A program made the position numbers and the translations under genes. Below are positions 9,119 through 16,833 of a stretch of DNA of 64,000 nucleotides, piece after piece. The DNA comes from Nitrospirales bacterium (GTDB taxonomy: Bacteria; Nitrospirota; Nitrospiria; Nitrospirales; UBA8639), in the NCBI GenBank assembly GCA_029261355.1, contig JAJDBM010000071.1:18980-82979 (forward strand). The letters run 5' to 3'. The notes under the pieces were generated by a model that worked only from the letters and a program-made list of their open reading frames with translations, made no database searches and was not told the origin of the DNA. How positions within the stretch are numbered: the stretch's first letter is position 1; each line of letters begins with the position of its first letter.

Positions 9119-11202
9119 AGACGATCCTTTACATGATTGGACCCTTGGGTCATGTTCCAGTCGGGTTGATAGTCCAAAAGTTCAGGGAACGCCCAGAGCC
9201 CAATATCGGGATTCGCATCTCGCATGATGACGGGATTGATCATCACGACGAGGTCAAGTTCCTCGTCGTTTTGCGAAAATTGTCGAAACATCCATCCGAG
9301 GACGGGTATGTCCCGTATGCCCGGAACAAAGTCCTGTTGATCAGATTTATCACGGGATATAAGTCCTCCGATCAAAAGCGATTGTCCATCGCGTAATCGA
9401 GCGCTCGTCTGGAGTGAGCGACTTTGAAAGGCTGTCGTGGATTGATTCGTTCCGCTGGCGGATTCAATGGCTGCCGTCAATTGCAGGTCGGGTGTGACGA
9501 CTCTGGGAATGACATCGATGGTTAACTCTCCATTTTCACCGACGAGCGGACGAACGCGGAGGGACACTCCAAATTCACGAAACTCCACCGTCTGAAAGAC
9601 TCCTGCGACAACGGGGGCAGACTGGTTTCCGACAAACGGTGAAAACACTTGTGAGATCGGTACTTCTCCGCCGACCAAAAACGCCGCCGTTTCTCCTGAC
9701 AATACCGTCAGAGACGGTGATGATAGACTGCGAGCCAGGTCGAGACTTTCCAGAAACGTGAACGCAGATTCCAGGATGAACTCACCGCTTTGAATAAAGG
9801 TCTCGGCAGCAAATGTGCCACTCAAGAATCCTAACACTTGCTGGACTCCAGAGCTGGACGCTGGCTCCAACAGTTCACTTGCCCCTCCCTGTATTGAGCT
9901 GTTCCCGAAATTCGTGAAGGCTCCCGCGAAATCAGAGCTATAGGCCCGCAATTTTGTCCGGTTGACTTCATACAACTTGATGTTGACCCGAATTTGAGGC
10001 AGTTCTTTTACGTGAACGAACGACACAATACGTCCGTTAGCCGCCTCGACCGCCTTGGCTCTTGCAAAGTTCGACCGTATATTATTCTTGATGCGGTTTT
10101 GATTGCTACTACCGCCTAATGCTCGACTACCTCCCCCTCCGCCCAAATTTGCTTGGACTCCTTGAGAGTTAGATCGCCGGGCTAAGGCTCCCGCTTCATC
10201 GCCAATCACGCGGATATTCTTTTGCGTGGCTCCCTTGCCGGTCAACATCCGGGAAGTGATCTCCAGAACACGCAACAGTGCGACTTGGTTTTTCACGAAT
10301 CCCTCCAAGACGAACACATCCTGTTGGTCGTTCTGCGCTGTCCCTCGCATCACTCTTCGAACGGTGACCTCTTTCCCGCCAATATTGTCGATCGCATCCT
10401 GCATGCGTGCTTCAATGGTGGGAGGTAAGGTCTGTAAGCGAATCAAGTTGATAATAGTGCCTCTCGATGGCACCTCTTCGGTTAACCGGATAGGATCAGA
10501 AGACTTTACTGATGAGCCCACTCCCTGGCCTGGATTGCCTGGCGTCGTGGTTTGCGTTGAGCCCTGGGAAGACTCTTCAGGACGAGATGAAGATGATGTA
10601 TTCTGAGAACTCCTGACCAATGGGCCGGTACCAGACCTTCGCGCTCCCCCTCTTGCTTGTACATATTTTTGTGCGATTCCTTCGGCCGCCTGAGAATAGG
10701 AGATATCGGGCACATTGCCCGTCAGAATGAGCGCATCACGATCCGGCGCGCTCCTGACATTGATACTTGGATGGACCGTATGAAGGGCAGCATGGAGTAC
10801 TGAGAGGTCCCGTTGTACATTGCAACGGTACACACGAATTTTGCCATTTTGCAGCCAGACAATGATGGTGGTCCGCCCGGGGCGTTGACCAAGGACTAGC
10901 AGTTCTTGGTTATTGATCAGTTGGGCTGTCGCGATGGAGGCATCTCCCACCGCAATGCGTTGAACTGGGTGTTTGATGAGGATTCGACGATGTTGCGAAA
11001 CGAGTACCCGCAAGGAGATAGGTTCCGGTTGACGGTGGGTGGCCACTGATTGATGAGAACGACCTTTCGTCGGGGAAACCTGCGCACTCACAGGTGTAGC
11101 AAGCAGAAACGCAATAACGTTGACGATCAGGCATAGGCAGAGACCATTAAAATACCCAAGTCTATTGTTGAGAAACTTTTTAGATTTTGGGAAAACAAAC
11201 AT
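9115..11202 (-). CDS. cpaC: CpaC/RcpA secretin, outer-membrane pore of the Tad pilus
   Basis: 695 residues, longer than typical CpaC (about 500-600). There is a signal peptide ending at about residue 40 (LLATPVSAQ). An N-terminal pilus/secretin domain (RILIKHPVQRIAVGDASIA) and a BON-like repeat (VRSAPDRDALILTGNV) follow. Two low-complexity insertions come next, one Ser/Thr-rich at about 190-240 and one Gly/Ser/Asn-rich near 350-370. The secretin domain then has SSPSLTVLSGETAAFLVGGE and FGVSLRVRPLV. A LytTR-type operator pair lies 180-210 bp upstream. Confidence 0.93.
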   Translation of the reverse strand: MFVFPKSKKFLNNRLGYFNGLCLCLIVNVIAFLLATPVSAQVSPTKGRSHQSVATHRQPEPISLRVLVSQHRRILIKHPVQRIAVGDASIATAQLINNQELLVLGQRPGRTTIIVWLQNGKIRVYRCNVQRDLSVLHAALHTVHPSINVRSAPDRDALILTGNVPDISYSQAAEGIAQKYVQARGGARRSGTGPLVRSSQNTSSSSRPEESSQGSTQTTTPGNPGQGVGSSVKSSDPIRLTEEVPSRGTIINLIRLQTLPPTIEARMQDAIDNIGGKEVTVRRVMRGTAQNDQQDVFVLEGFVKNQVALLRVLEITSRMLTGKGATQKNIRVIGDEAGALARRSNSQGVQANLGGGGGSRALGGSSNQNRIKNNIRSNFARAKAVEAANGRIVSFVHVKELPQIRVNIKLYEVNRTKLRAYSSDFAGAFTNFGNSSIQGGASELLEPASSSGVQQVLGFLSGTFAAETFIQSGEFILESAFTFLESLDLARSLSSPSLTVLSGETAAFLVGGEVPISQVFSPFVGNQSAPVVAGVFQTVEFREFGVSLRVRPLVGENGELTIDVIPRVVTPDLQLTAAIESASGTNQSTTAFQSRSLQTSARLRDGQSLLIGGLISRDKSDQQDFVPGIRDIPVLGWMFRQFSQNDEELDLVVMINPVIMRDANPDIGLWAFPELLDYQPDWNMTQGSNHVKDRL

Positions 11203-11324
11203 GTGTGCGTGTACTTTCTTTTATCCTTCATCATGATGAAGTCACTACATCTTATCGAGGAGCCCTTTTTCTCAGTCTATTCTGACAAGTAGCGCTATTG
11301 ATTCCCGATGAAGATGTCTTATAC

Positions 11325-11337
11325 GAGAATGATTCTC
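11325..11337. promoter_or_regulatory. Perfect 13-bp palindrome upstream of cpaC
   Basis: GAGAAT-G-ATTCTC lies between the LytTR repeat pair and the cpaC start codon. It could be an operator for a dimeric regulator. It resembles part of a Fur box but does not extend to the full pattern, so no regulator is named. Confidence 0.3.
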
Positions 11338-11379
11338 AGGTCGACCATATTATTCTGGCAGACTGCCTGTAACTACCAA

Positions 11380-11410
11380 TGAATGGTCTTTTTCATGAAG
11401 TGAATGGTCT
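11380..11410 (-). promoter_or_regulatory. LytTR-type operator pair upstream of cpaC
   Basis: Two identical 10-bp direct repeats TGAATGGTCT start at 11380 and 11401, a 21-bp period. On the minus strand each reads AGACCATTCA, close to the LytTR target core. The spacing (9-bp element plus 12-bp gap) is that known for LytTR response regulators. An AT-rich, -10-like TAATAT (minus strand, 11347-11352) lies on the cpaC side. The site sits between the flp1 terminator and cpaC. Confidence 0.65.
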
Positions 11411-11414
11411 AATG

Positions 11415-11454
11415 AAAAAGCCTCCCCAGCCGAGTCAGGCCGGAAAGGCTTTTT
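11415..11454 (-). terminator. Rho-independent terminator of flp1
   Basis: Read on the minus strand, AAAAAGCCTTTCCGGCC pairs with GGCTGGGGAGGCTTTTT around a six-base loop, with A- and T-rich flanks. It lies about 30 bp after the flp1 stop. It probably separates abundant pilin transcripts from the cpaC operon. Confidence 0.85.
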
Positions 11455-11483
11455 ATCCTCCGCATGCAACAACCCCTGGAAGC

Positions 11484-11846
11484 TTAAGGTGCTGCCGGGG
11501 CGTCCTCCACGGCTTCAACCACCAATTGAGCAATACCATCATTGGTCCCGAGATTATTTCCCAACCGTGCGGTATCGGCGTTATTCACAATGGTGCCAAT
11601 ATCCAAGGCAATGGCATTGTTCCCGGGTCCCTGATTAGGAGCAGTTTCTATAAGCTGTCCTGCGACAATCGGACCATTGTCATCAGCATGCGCTCCCGGC
11701 ATCACCGCGGCCATGGCCGCCATCATATCCGAGGTTTTGTGGCCAAATACCGCCACGGCGGCCGCTCCGATTAAGGCAATGCCCGCGACGAGAAGACTAT
11801 ATTCTACTAGCGCCGCCCCTGCTTGACTCCGTAACCGTTTAAACAT
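11484..11846 (-). CDS. flp: Flp-type pilin, copy 1
   Basis: 120 residues. The class III leader MFKRLRSQAG is followed by AALVEYSLLVAGIALIGAAA. Cleavage after Gly10 leaves the Flp hallmark Glu-Tyr at +5/+6. A single hydrophobic helix is followed by an unusual polar C-terminal domain of about 75 residues rich in Asn, Asp and Ala; typical Flp pilins end soon after the helix. The Shine-Dalgarno is AAAGGGGG. It differs from copy 2 at only a few residues (AGQL versus SGKI, APAAP versus APATP). A prepilin peptidase must come from elsewhere in the genome. Confidence 0.93.
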   Translation of the reverse strand: MFKRLRSQAGAALVEYSLLVAGIALIGAAAVAVFGHKTSDMMAAMAAVMPGAHADDNGPIVAGQLIETAPNQGPGNNAIALDIGTIVNNADTARLGNNLGTNDGIAQLVVEAVEDAPAAP

Positions 11847-11896
11847 GAAAACCCCCTTTGAAAATGTTAAGCACCTGAGGCCCCTGAGTGGAAAAA

Positions 11897-11909
11897 AGAG
11901 AACGTCTCT
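11897..11909 (-). promoter_or_regulatory. Leader hairpin upstream of flp1
   Basis: AGAGA-ACG-TCTCT in the 5' leader about 50 bp before the start codon. On the minus strand it is followed by a T-run (TTTTTTCC). The position is conserved in the flp2 leader. It could be a weak attenuator or an mRNA stabiliser. Confidence 0.35.
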
Positions 11910-12002
11910 CTAGTGAATGTTCGGACACTCGCCTGAGGTTGGTTATCCTGTAGATGATCAATTTTTTAAAGCATAGGGACTATATTTCCTATTCTTTTCC
12001 TA

Positions 12003-12033
12003 CGAGCGGTCGAAAAATTTCCATGAATTGTTT
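12003..12033 (-). promoter_or_regulatory. Diverged LytTR-type operator pair upstream of flp1
   Basis: CGAGCGGTCG at 12003 and TGAATTGTTT at 12024 keep the 21-bp period of the other pairs but match the TGAAYGGTC consensus less well. The pair lies about 160-190 bp upstream of the flp1 start, where an activator site would be expected. The spacing is the main evidence. Confidence 0.4.
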
Positions 12034-12254
12034 ATGGTCACCAACAACCAACATGAATGAGGGACGAGAGGAGACAGCCAGGTAGCAAAAGGGGAAAACC
12101 AATAAGCTAGAATTTGAAAATACTAGAAAAATTCAAGGAGTGATTGATTCTGGCTGGCATAATATACCTGTAGGTCAACGACGTAACGGGATCTGATCCT
12201 CCAAACACAGGACCTTGGGTTCCATGACCTTGATCTGTCCGCCTGAAATTCCAG

Positions 12255-12285
12255 TGAACGGTCTTTCTCATGATATGAATGGTCA
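12255..12285 (-). promoter_or_regulatory. LytTR-type operator pair between the flp copies
   Basis: TGAACGGTCT at 12255 and TGAATGGTCA at 12276, a 21-bp period. It occupies the same place relative to the flp2 terminator as the cpaC-proximal pair does relative to the flp1 terminator, so it was carried along in the duplication. It is about 410 bp from flp1, with no obvious promoter beside it. It may be vestigial or help a distal activator. Confidence 0.55.
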
Positions 12286-12290
12286 AAGAA

Positions 12291-12328
12291 AAGAGCCTCC
12301 CCGGTCAAGTCTGGCCGGGAAGGCTCTT
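12291..12328 (-). terminator. Rho-independent terminator of flp2
   Basis: On the minus strand AAGAGCCT pairs with AGGCTCTT, with an inner GC-rich stem (CCGG), and is followed by an A/T-rich stretch. It lies about 30 bp after the flp2 stop and is homologous in position to the flp1 terminator. Confidence 0.8.
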
Positions 12329-12359
12329 TATCCTCGTGTATGCACCAATCCTTGGGAAC

Positions 12360-12722
12360 TTAAGGTGTTGCTGGGGCATCCTCCACGGCTTCAACCACCA
12401 ATTGAGCAATACCATCATTGGTCCCGAGATTATTTCCCAACCGTGCGGTATCGGCGTTATTCACAATGGTCCCAATATCCAAGGCAATGGCATTGTTCCC
12501 GGGTCCCTGATTAGGAGCAGTTTCAATGATCTTTCCGCTGACAATCGGACCATTGTCATCAGCATGCGCTCCCGGCATCACCGCGGCCATGGCCGCCATC
12601 ATATCCGAGGTTTTGTGCCCAAATACCGCCACGGCGGCCGCTCCAATTAAGGCAATGCCTGCGACGAGAAGGCTGTACTCCACTAACGCCGCTCCTGCTT
12701 GACTTCGTAACCGTTTAAACAT
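12360..12722 (-). CDS. flp: Flp-type pilin, copy 2
   Basis: 120 residues. The ATG at 12722 is chosen because it is preceded by AAAGGAGG and gives the same MFKRLRSQAG leader as copy 1; the frame is open a further 48 codons upstream, but that is leader sequence. The class III cleavage site (G then AALVEY) and the hydrophobic helix are identical to copy 1, as is most of the long C-terminal domain. Near identity suggests recent duplication or gene conversion. Confidence 0.92.
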   Translation of the reverse strand: MFKRLRSQAGAALVEYSLLVAGIALIGAAAVAVFGHKTSDMMAAMAAVMPGAHADDNGPIVSGKIIETAPNQGPGNNAIALDIGTIVNNADTARLGNNLGTNDGIAQLVVEAVEDAPATP

Positions 12723-12770
12723 AAGAACCCTCCTTTGAGAATGTTGAGCACCTGAGACCCCTGACAGGGT

Positions 12771-12791
12771 AAAAGAGAGGATCTCTCTTTT
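12771..12791 (-). promoter_or_regulatory. Leader hairpin upstream of flp2
   Basis: A 9-bp stem AAAAGAGAG with CTCTCTTTT and a three-base loop, about 50 bp before the start codon. It corresponds to the shorter hairpin in the flp1 leader. The stem is stronger here although the flanking bases differ. Confidence 0.4.
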
Positions 12792-12924
12792 GAATGTCCG
12801 GACACTCGACTCAGATATAATTTCCGGAGATAATTTAAGAATAGAAGAAGGCAGACGACCATTCACCTGTTCCGTCCACAGCTTTTATAAAGTGAAAGAC
12901 GATTCATTCCCTACATTTTTTCAA

Positions 12925-12955
12925 TGAACAGTAGAAATTATAGGTTGAATGGATA
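12925..12955 (-). promoter_or_regulatory. LytTR-type operator pair upstream of flp2
   Basis: TGAACAGTAG at 12925 and TGAATGGATA at 12946, again 21 bp apart, 205-235 bp upstream of flp2 and just beyond the end of the response-regulator gene. A minus-strand TATAAA at 12884-12889 is a possible -10 element. Confidence 0.55.
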
Positions 12956-13023
12956 ATTTGTAGGGGATAAACCGCTGAGCAGGAATGTGTAGGGGAACAA
13001 TGGGGAAGAATAGACTGTATGCT

Positions 13024-13803
13024 TTAAAGCTTCAGGACATGATGTCGAAGGAATCGCGATTGGGTGCGACTGGCACGAAATTGCTGTGTGTTCGTCAGGG
13101 TGACGAGATACGATCCGCCCGGCATGTTGGTCATACGACTGATCGTATCCACATTGACGATTGTTCCCCTCCCCAAGCGGACAAACCGACGAGGATCGAG
13201 TTTGGCCTCTAAAGCCTTTAGTCTATGGCTGATCGTAAAACGTTCCTTTTTCAACGTCGTAATATACATCAACTCACCGTCTGAGACGAAAGAAGCAATT
13301 TGATTCACAGATAAGAAAATAATGTCGTCCTTTTTTTTGATTGGTAGACGCTCGAGAAAGTTCTGTTGCAGGCAGGTCTCCTCCGGTTGAATTCCCAATT
13401 GAGCCTCAAGCTCTCCAGCAACGACATCCTCCTGCTCCAGACGTTCTTGAGCTCGCTTAATCGTCTTTCGCAGTCGCGTTCGGTCTACCGGTTTCAATAA
13501 ATAATCGATTGCCTCAATATCGAAAGCTTGAATAGCATATTGATCATGGGCTGTGACAAATGCAATTAAGGGGATGTGCCCTTTCTTGAGAGCTTGAACG
13601 ATGGAGAAACCGTCCAGTCCAGGCATTTGTAAATCTAGCAGGGCTAGATCTGGTCGTTCGCGTTGAATTAGGTCGACCGCTTCTTCTCCATTTTCCGCCT
13701 CTCCTACGACGTCCACATCCGCTAAGGTTTTTAAGGTATTCGTCAAAAATGATCGGGCTGGTCGTTCATCATCAGCTACAATAACTCGAAGTTTACTGTT
13801 CAT
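13024..13803 (-). CDS. LytTR-family response regulator
   Basis: 259 residues. The receiver domain has DDERPAR at the acidic pocket, Asp57 in LALLDLQMPGLDG as phosphoacceptor, and a Lys near 109 (YLLKPVDR). The C-terminal about 105 residues are a LytTR DNA-binding domain (IASFVSDGELMYITTLKKER, then FVRLGRGTIVNVD). Its ATG overlaps the kinase stop (ATGA), so the pair is co-translated. Its likely targets are the 21-bp-spaced repeat pairs at 11380, 12003, 12255, 12925 and 15999. Confidence 0.93.
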   Translation of the reverse strand: MNSKLRVIVADDERPARSFLTNTLKTLADVDVVGEAENGEEAVDLIQRERPDLALLDLQMPGLDGFSIVQALKKGHIPLIAFVTAHDQYAIQAFDIEAIDYLLKPVDRTRLRKTIKRAQERLEQEDVVAGELEAQLGIQPEETCLQQNFLERLPIKKKDDIIFLSVNQIASFVSDGELMYITTLKKERFTISHRLKALEAKLDPRRFVRLGRGTIVNVDTISRMTNMPGGSYLVTLTNTQQFRASRTQSRFLRHHVLKL

Positions 13804-15917
13804 TTCTTTACATCCTGACTTGAAGGGATAGATATGGGTGACTCACTGGTAAAACGCTCAAGCTCCGAAATCGGAATTTGGATATAAACAGTAGTCCCAT
13901 TCTCTATCGTTCGATGCATCTGCATCATGGCATCTTCTCCATAATGCAGATAAAGCCGCTTTCGTATGTTGGATAACCCGATGCCGCTCCCCCATGCCGC
14001 CGTCTCTTGATTTGAGCCTAGACCAGTATCGTGAACGGTCAAGGATAAATGGTTGGTAGTGGGTTCCCCATTCCCGTTACTAGATTTCTGTGTTTGTATT
14101 CCGGCGACCAATTTGATGACTCCTCCTTTTGATGATTCTTGAATGCCGTGCTTAACAGCATTTTCGACCAACGGTTGTAGGAGTAAGGCAGGGACTAAAT
14201 ACCCTCTTAGCTCCGACGGGACGTCGATGTGATAGACCAATCGTTGTTCAAACCGGGCCTGTTCGATCATCAAATAGGACTGCACCAGGTCTACCTCTTG
14301 GCCCAGCGTGGAAAATTCTCCTTCTAGGCGTTTTAATACCGCTCTCAACAATTCTGTCAACCTCATAAGTGTATCCAGTGCCTTCGCCGGTGTTGCCTGA
14401 ATCAGGTATCCAATCGTGGTCAACGCATTGAATAAAAAATGAGGATTGAGTTGTGTCCGAAGGGCTCGAAGTTCAGCCTCTACCGTTAATTTTTTCATTT
14501 CCTGTTCCCGAATCGTGATAACGCATCGCTCGTGAGCTGAACGCACAGCATCAATTCGTCGAGCGGCAAGATGTGCCACGGCCTCTAGCAGCATGATGTC
14601 GTCTGAGAGCAGTCGTCTTCCGTGGAGCAAACCTTGAATGATCATCGTATATTGTGGAGTCTCTGCGGTCAGAATGCTGACTACGCATTTTGAGTCAATT
14701 GGCTGAATTATTGCCGTTGCCAGTTCTTTGGTGCGTGCGGAAGGTCTCTTCGAAGGATCTGTCCTTCTTATATGAGCAAGCGCATCGTGTAGCCATGACG
14801 ACTCTTTCTGTTCTTGTCCACTTTCTGACTCTGGGTGCCGCTCTTGGGGGATTTCTCTCCAGCTTATGCGTGTTGCCAGAAGCGCAGATTGGAGAAGGGA
14901 TGTTGTTGTAGTGAGAATAGCCTCGGGCTCTTCTTGATCATTGATCGAAGCAGCCAGAGCCTGTCTTAGCTTTTCGTAATCTGGACGTCGCAGTACCACC
15001 ACGTCTACCAACCAGATTGCACTCCGTCGTAGATAGGGATAGATCAAGGCAGTGGCGATCCAAAGAGCGAGAAATATCGTGAGCTGAGAAACCTGTGCCA
15101 TGTCATCGCTCGGTTCTGGCTTCATCGTGGGTATCCCCACAGTAAGCAACACTCCTCCAATGAACAAGGCGAGTAGTAAAAATGACAAGGCACGTTTGAG
15201 GAAGAGATCCCCGAGTGCAAAACGGTAATCCTGGTAGAGAATAGTGAGGGCTAAGAGGAGATTGGCATGATGTCCAATCAATTCCATTCCCCATGAATAT
15301 TCCCCTGTCTGATGTTGACTGAACGGCAAAGCCGCGATAGCTATTCCAGCCAGCACGACGATTCGTCCCATCCGATCCCATCCCTTTGTCCAGATCCGAA
15401 CCGCGAGAAGGCCGCCTAGGAGAATGAGGAATCCTCCAACCATCATTTGAAGTACGGACCCATCATTGTCGGTCGCTTGCGCAAACAAGATTCCCTTCAC
15501 ATGCCATACACTTGCCCATCCACTTAAGAGAAACCCTGCACTTGTGATGGCTCGACGAGTCCAACTTGGTAGCTCCATGGCATGGGCATCTACCATGGCT
15601 AGAATGACGACGGCCGGTAAAAACCCTAAAGCAGTCAACGCTATGATGTTCAGCCATGGCAAGGGATCTGTGAGATGTAATTGCGGTAACACAAAAGCTA
15701 AGAGGCCTCCTACATTCCATACCAGTCCAAGGGTTCCAGTCCATAATGAGAGCCACTTTGGTGAAGACTTTGAGAGATTGCTCTCAGTCCCTCGGTTCGG
15801 ATCCTGCATGGACTGAAAGATTAAACCCAAGAGCATGGTATACAGGATAATCCCGCTCACATACCCGCTGAGATGTGCAATGAAGACGGTCGAAATTTCT
15901 GGCAGATTAGTCATCAA
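13800..15917 (-). CDS. LytS/YehU-type membrane sensor histidine kinase
   Basis: 705 residues. About eight or nine hydrophobic segments fill residues 10-310, then a cytoplasmic GAF-like linker. The His_kinase box is LNPHFLFNALTTIGYL with His493 as phosphoacceptor, and the HATPase N-box is LVENAVKHG at about 583-591. A G-box (DTGLG, then GSGIGLSNIRKRL) follows. This is the kinase type that pairs with LytTR regulators. Its signal is unknown. An operator pair about 80-110 bp upstream suggests autoregulation. Confidence 0.92.
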   Translation of the reverse strand: MMTNLPEISTVFIAHLSGYVSGIILYTMLLGLIFQSMQDPNRGTESNLSKSSPKWLSLWTGTLGLVWNVGGLLAFVLPQLHLTDPLPWLNIIALTALGFLPAVVILAMVDAHAMELPSWTRRAITSAGFLLSGWASVWHVKGILFAQATDNDGSVLQMMVGGFLILLGGLLAVRIWTKGWDRMGRIVVLAGIAIAALPFSQHQTGEYSWGMELIGHHANLLLALTILYQDYRFALGDLFLKRALSFLLLALFIGGVLLTVGIPTMKPEPSDDMAQVSQLTIFLALWIATALIYPYLRRSAIWLVDVVVLRRPDYEKLRQALAASINDQEEPEAILTTTTSLLQSALLATRISWREIPQERHPESESGQEQKESSWLHDALAHIRRTDPSKRPSARTKELATAIIQPIDSKCVVSILTAETPQYTMIIQGLLHGRRLLSDDIMLLEAVAHLAARRIDAVRSAHERCVITIREQEMKKLTVEAELRALRTQLNPHFLFNALTTIGYLIQATPAKALDTLMRLTELLRAVLKRLEGEFSTLGQEVDLVQSYLMIEQARFEQRLVYHIDVPSELRGYLVPALLLQPLVENAVKHGIQESSKGGVIKLVAGIQTQKSSNGNGEPTTNHLSLTVHDTGLGSNQETAAWGSGIGLSNIRKRLYLHYGEDAMMQMHRTIENGTTVYIQIPISELERFTSESPISIPSSQDVKK

Positions 15918-15998
15918 GTCGTACCATTAAGGTAGGTTCACTCTGCGAACCAGAACAAACCTTACCCTCAACTAGAATATTCCACGAAACTATCCTCA

Positions 15999-16029
15999 TG
16001 AACGGTCATTTTCGGTAGGCAAACTGTCA
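15999..16029 (-). promoter_or_regulatory. LytTR-type operator pair upstream of the kinase gene
   Basis: TGAACGGTCA at 15999 and CAAACTGTCA at 16020, a 21-bp period. On the minus strand the first reads TGACCGTTCAT, a full match to the published LytTR target pattern ([TA][AC][CA]GTTN[AG][TG]). It lies 80-110 bp from the kinase start and also upstream of a small plus-strand ORF. Confidence 0.6.
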
Positions 16030-16181
16030 TTTTGACCGATAGTTGAATCACCAAGGGCAGTTTTCACACCTAGTCATACCTCTCGGGTTCCTTTGGTATT
16101 CAAGAAAGAAGAGAAGGCGACCGACTAAAAAGTAATTTCTATGGCATTGAATGCCCCAATCAACCTCTGAGACTCCACACG

Positions 16182-16340
16182 ATGATTGTTCTTCTATTTC
16201 TGACTTTGTTGTTGATTTTTTTCACGCTGAAGCCTGCTATTGCTTGCGGAATACTAGGAGGCCTGTGTATCCGCATCAGTCTCCAGCTACGTGCCCGTCG
16301 TCTTTCAGCCTCCTATGGTGATCAACAACGTTCGTTCTAA
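16182..16340 (+). CDS. Possible small membrane protein (52 aa)
   Basis: An ATG-started frame of 52 codons. It begins with a strong hydrophobic helix (MIVLLFLTLLLIFFTL), then a short Cys/Gly-rich turn and a basic tail (RARRLSASYGDQQRSF). Topology would be a single-span protein with a cytoplasmic basic end. It is divergent from the kinase gene with the operator pair between them. It has no recognised family and no strong Shine-Dalgarno, so it may be spurious. Confidence 0.35.
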   Translation: MIVLLFLTLLLIFFTLKPAIACGILGGLCIRISLQLRARRLSASYGDQQRSF

Positions 16341-16527
16341 CCACTTTATAAAAATTTCACCACTCCGCTTCTACTCATATTCTCGATCGGGTAAACGTAC
16401 GGAATAAGTCGAAGAACTCATTCCATCCCCGCTCCTTACAGACTGTCGAGCTATCTTTTCAGAGCATGACCTGAAGACAATAACTGTCGATTCCATATAA
16501 ACAGGAAGGTGGTTGAGATAGTAAGAA

Positions 16528-16833
16528 CTAACAAGAAAGGGGAGGAGCGCGAGAGGGGCTGGAGGCAATGAGAAGACGGGTAGCGCGAAATGATCCCACT
16601 TGGACCACTTCATCACCGGGCTTAAAGAGCACGTGGTATATGAGGTCTATCGGAAGAGTAAGTGATCCAGTCGTTTGAATCTGTAGCCAGTCACAAAGAT
16701 CAAATTCAGAGTGTGCCTGCCCATCAGGGTCTGCATGGGCTAATACATGTTGAACCCCTAACGCCGAAGTGAAGGGCAAACCCGTCAGAATCAGGGTGAA
16801 TAGCAATGCAGTAATAGTTGGCTTGAATTTCAT
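16528..16833 (-). CDS. Small exported protein, DUF2946-like
   Basis: 101 residues. A clear signal peptide (TALLFTLILTGLPFTSALG) precedes a short mature part with several His (HVLAHADPDGQAHSEFDLCDW), one Cys early and one at the C-terminus, and a SRAPPL ending. The His-rich start and R-x-P-P end recall DUF2946 proteins, which are small periplasmic proteins often found near metal-handling genes. No metal genes are adjacent, so the assignment is weak, but expression as an exported protein is plausible. Confidence 0.5.
   Translation of the reverse strand: MKFKPTITALLFTLILTGLPFTSALGVQHVLAHADPDGQAHSEFDLCDWLQIQTTGSLTLPIDLIYHVLFKPGDEVVQVGSFRATRLLIASSPSRAPPLSC

Larger units (their letters stand above)
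11380..11937 (-). repeat. flp duplication unit, copy 1
   Basis: About 558 bp that match 12255-12813 over the operator pair, terminator, flp coding region, Shine-Dalgarno and leader. The coding part is nearly identical; the flanks are diverged but alignable. It is a direct tandem duplication with about 317 bp of unrelated sequence between the copies. Confidence 0.85.
12255..12813 (-). repeat. flp duplication unit, copy 2
   Basis: Direct repeat partner of 11380-11937. It includes operator pair, terminator, flp gene, Shine-Dalgarno AAAGGAGG and leader hairpin. Similarity stops near 12813, so the sequence carrying each promoter's own upstream operator is not shared. Confidence 0.85.

Noticed and set aside
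11325..11337. Fur box upstream of cpaC
   Set aside because: Only the 13-bp palindromic core fits; the longer Fur pattern is absent. Kept only as an unnamed palindrome.
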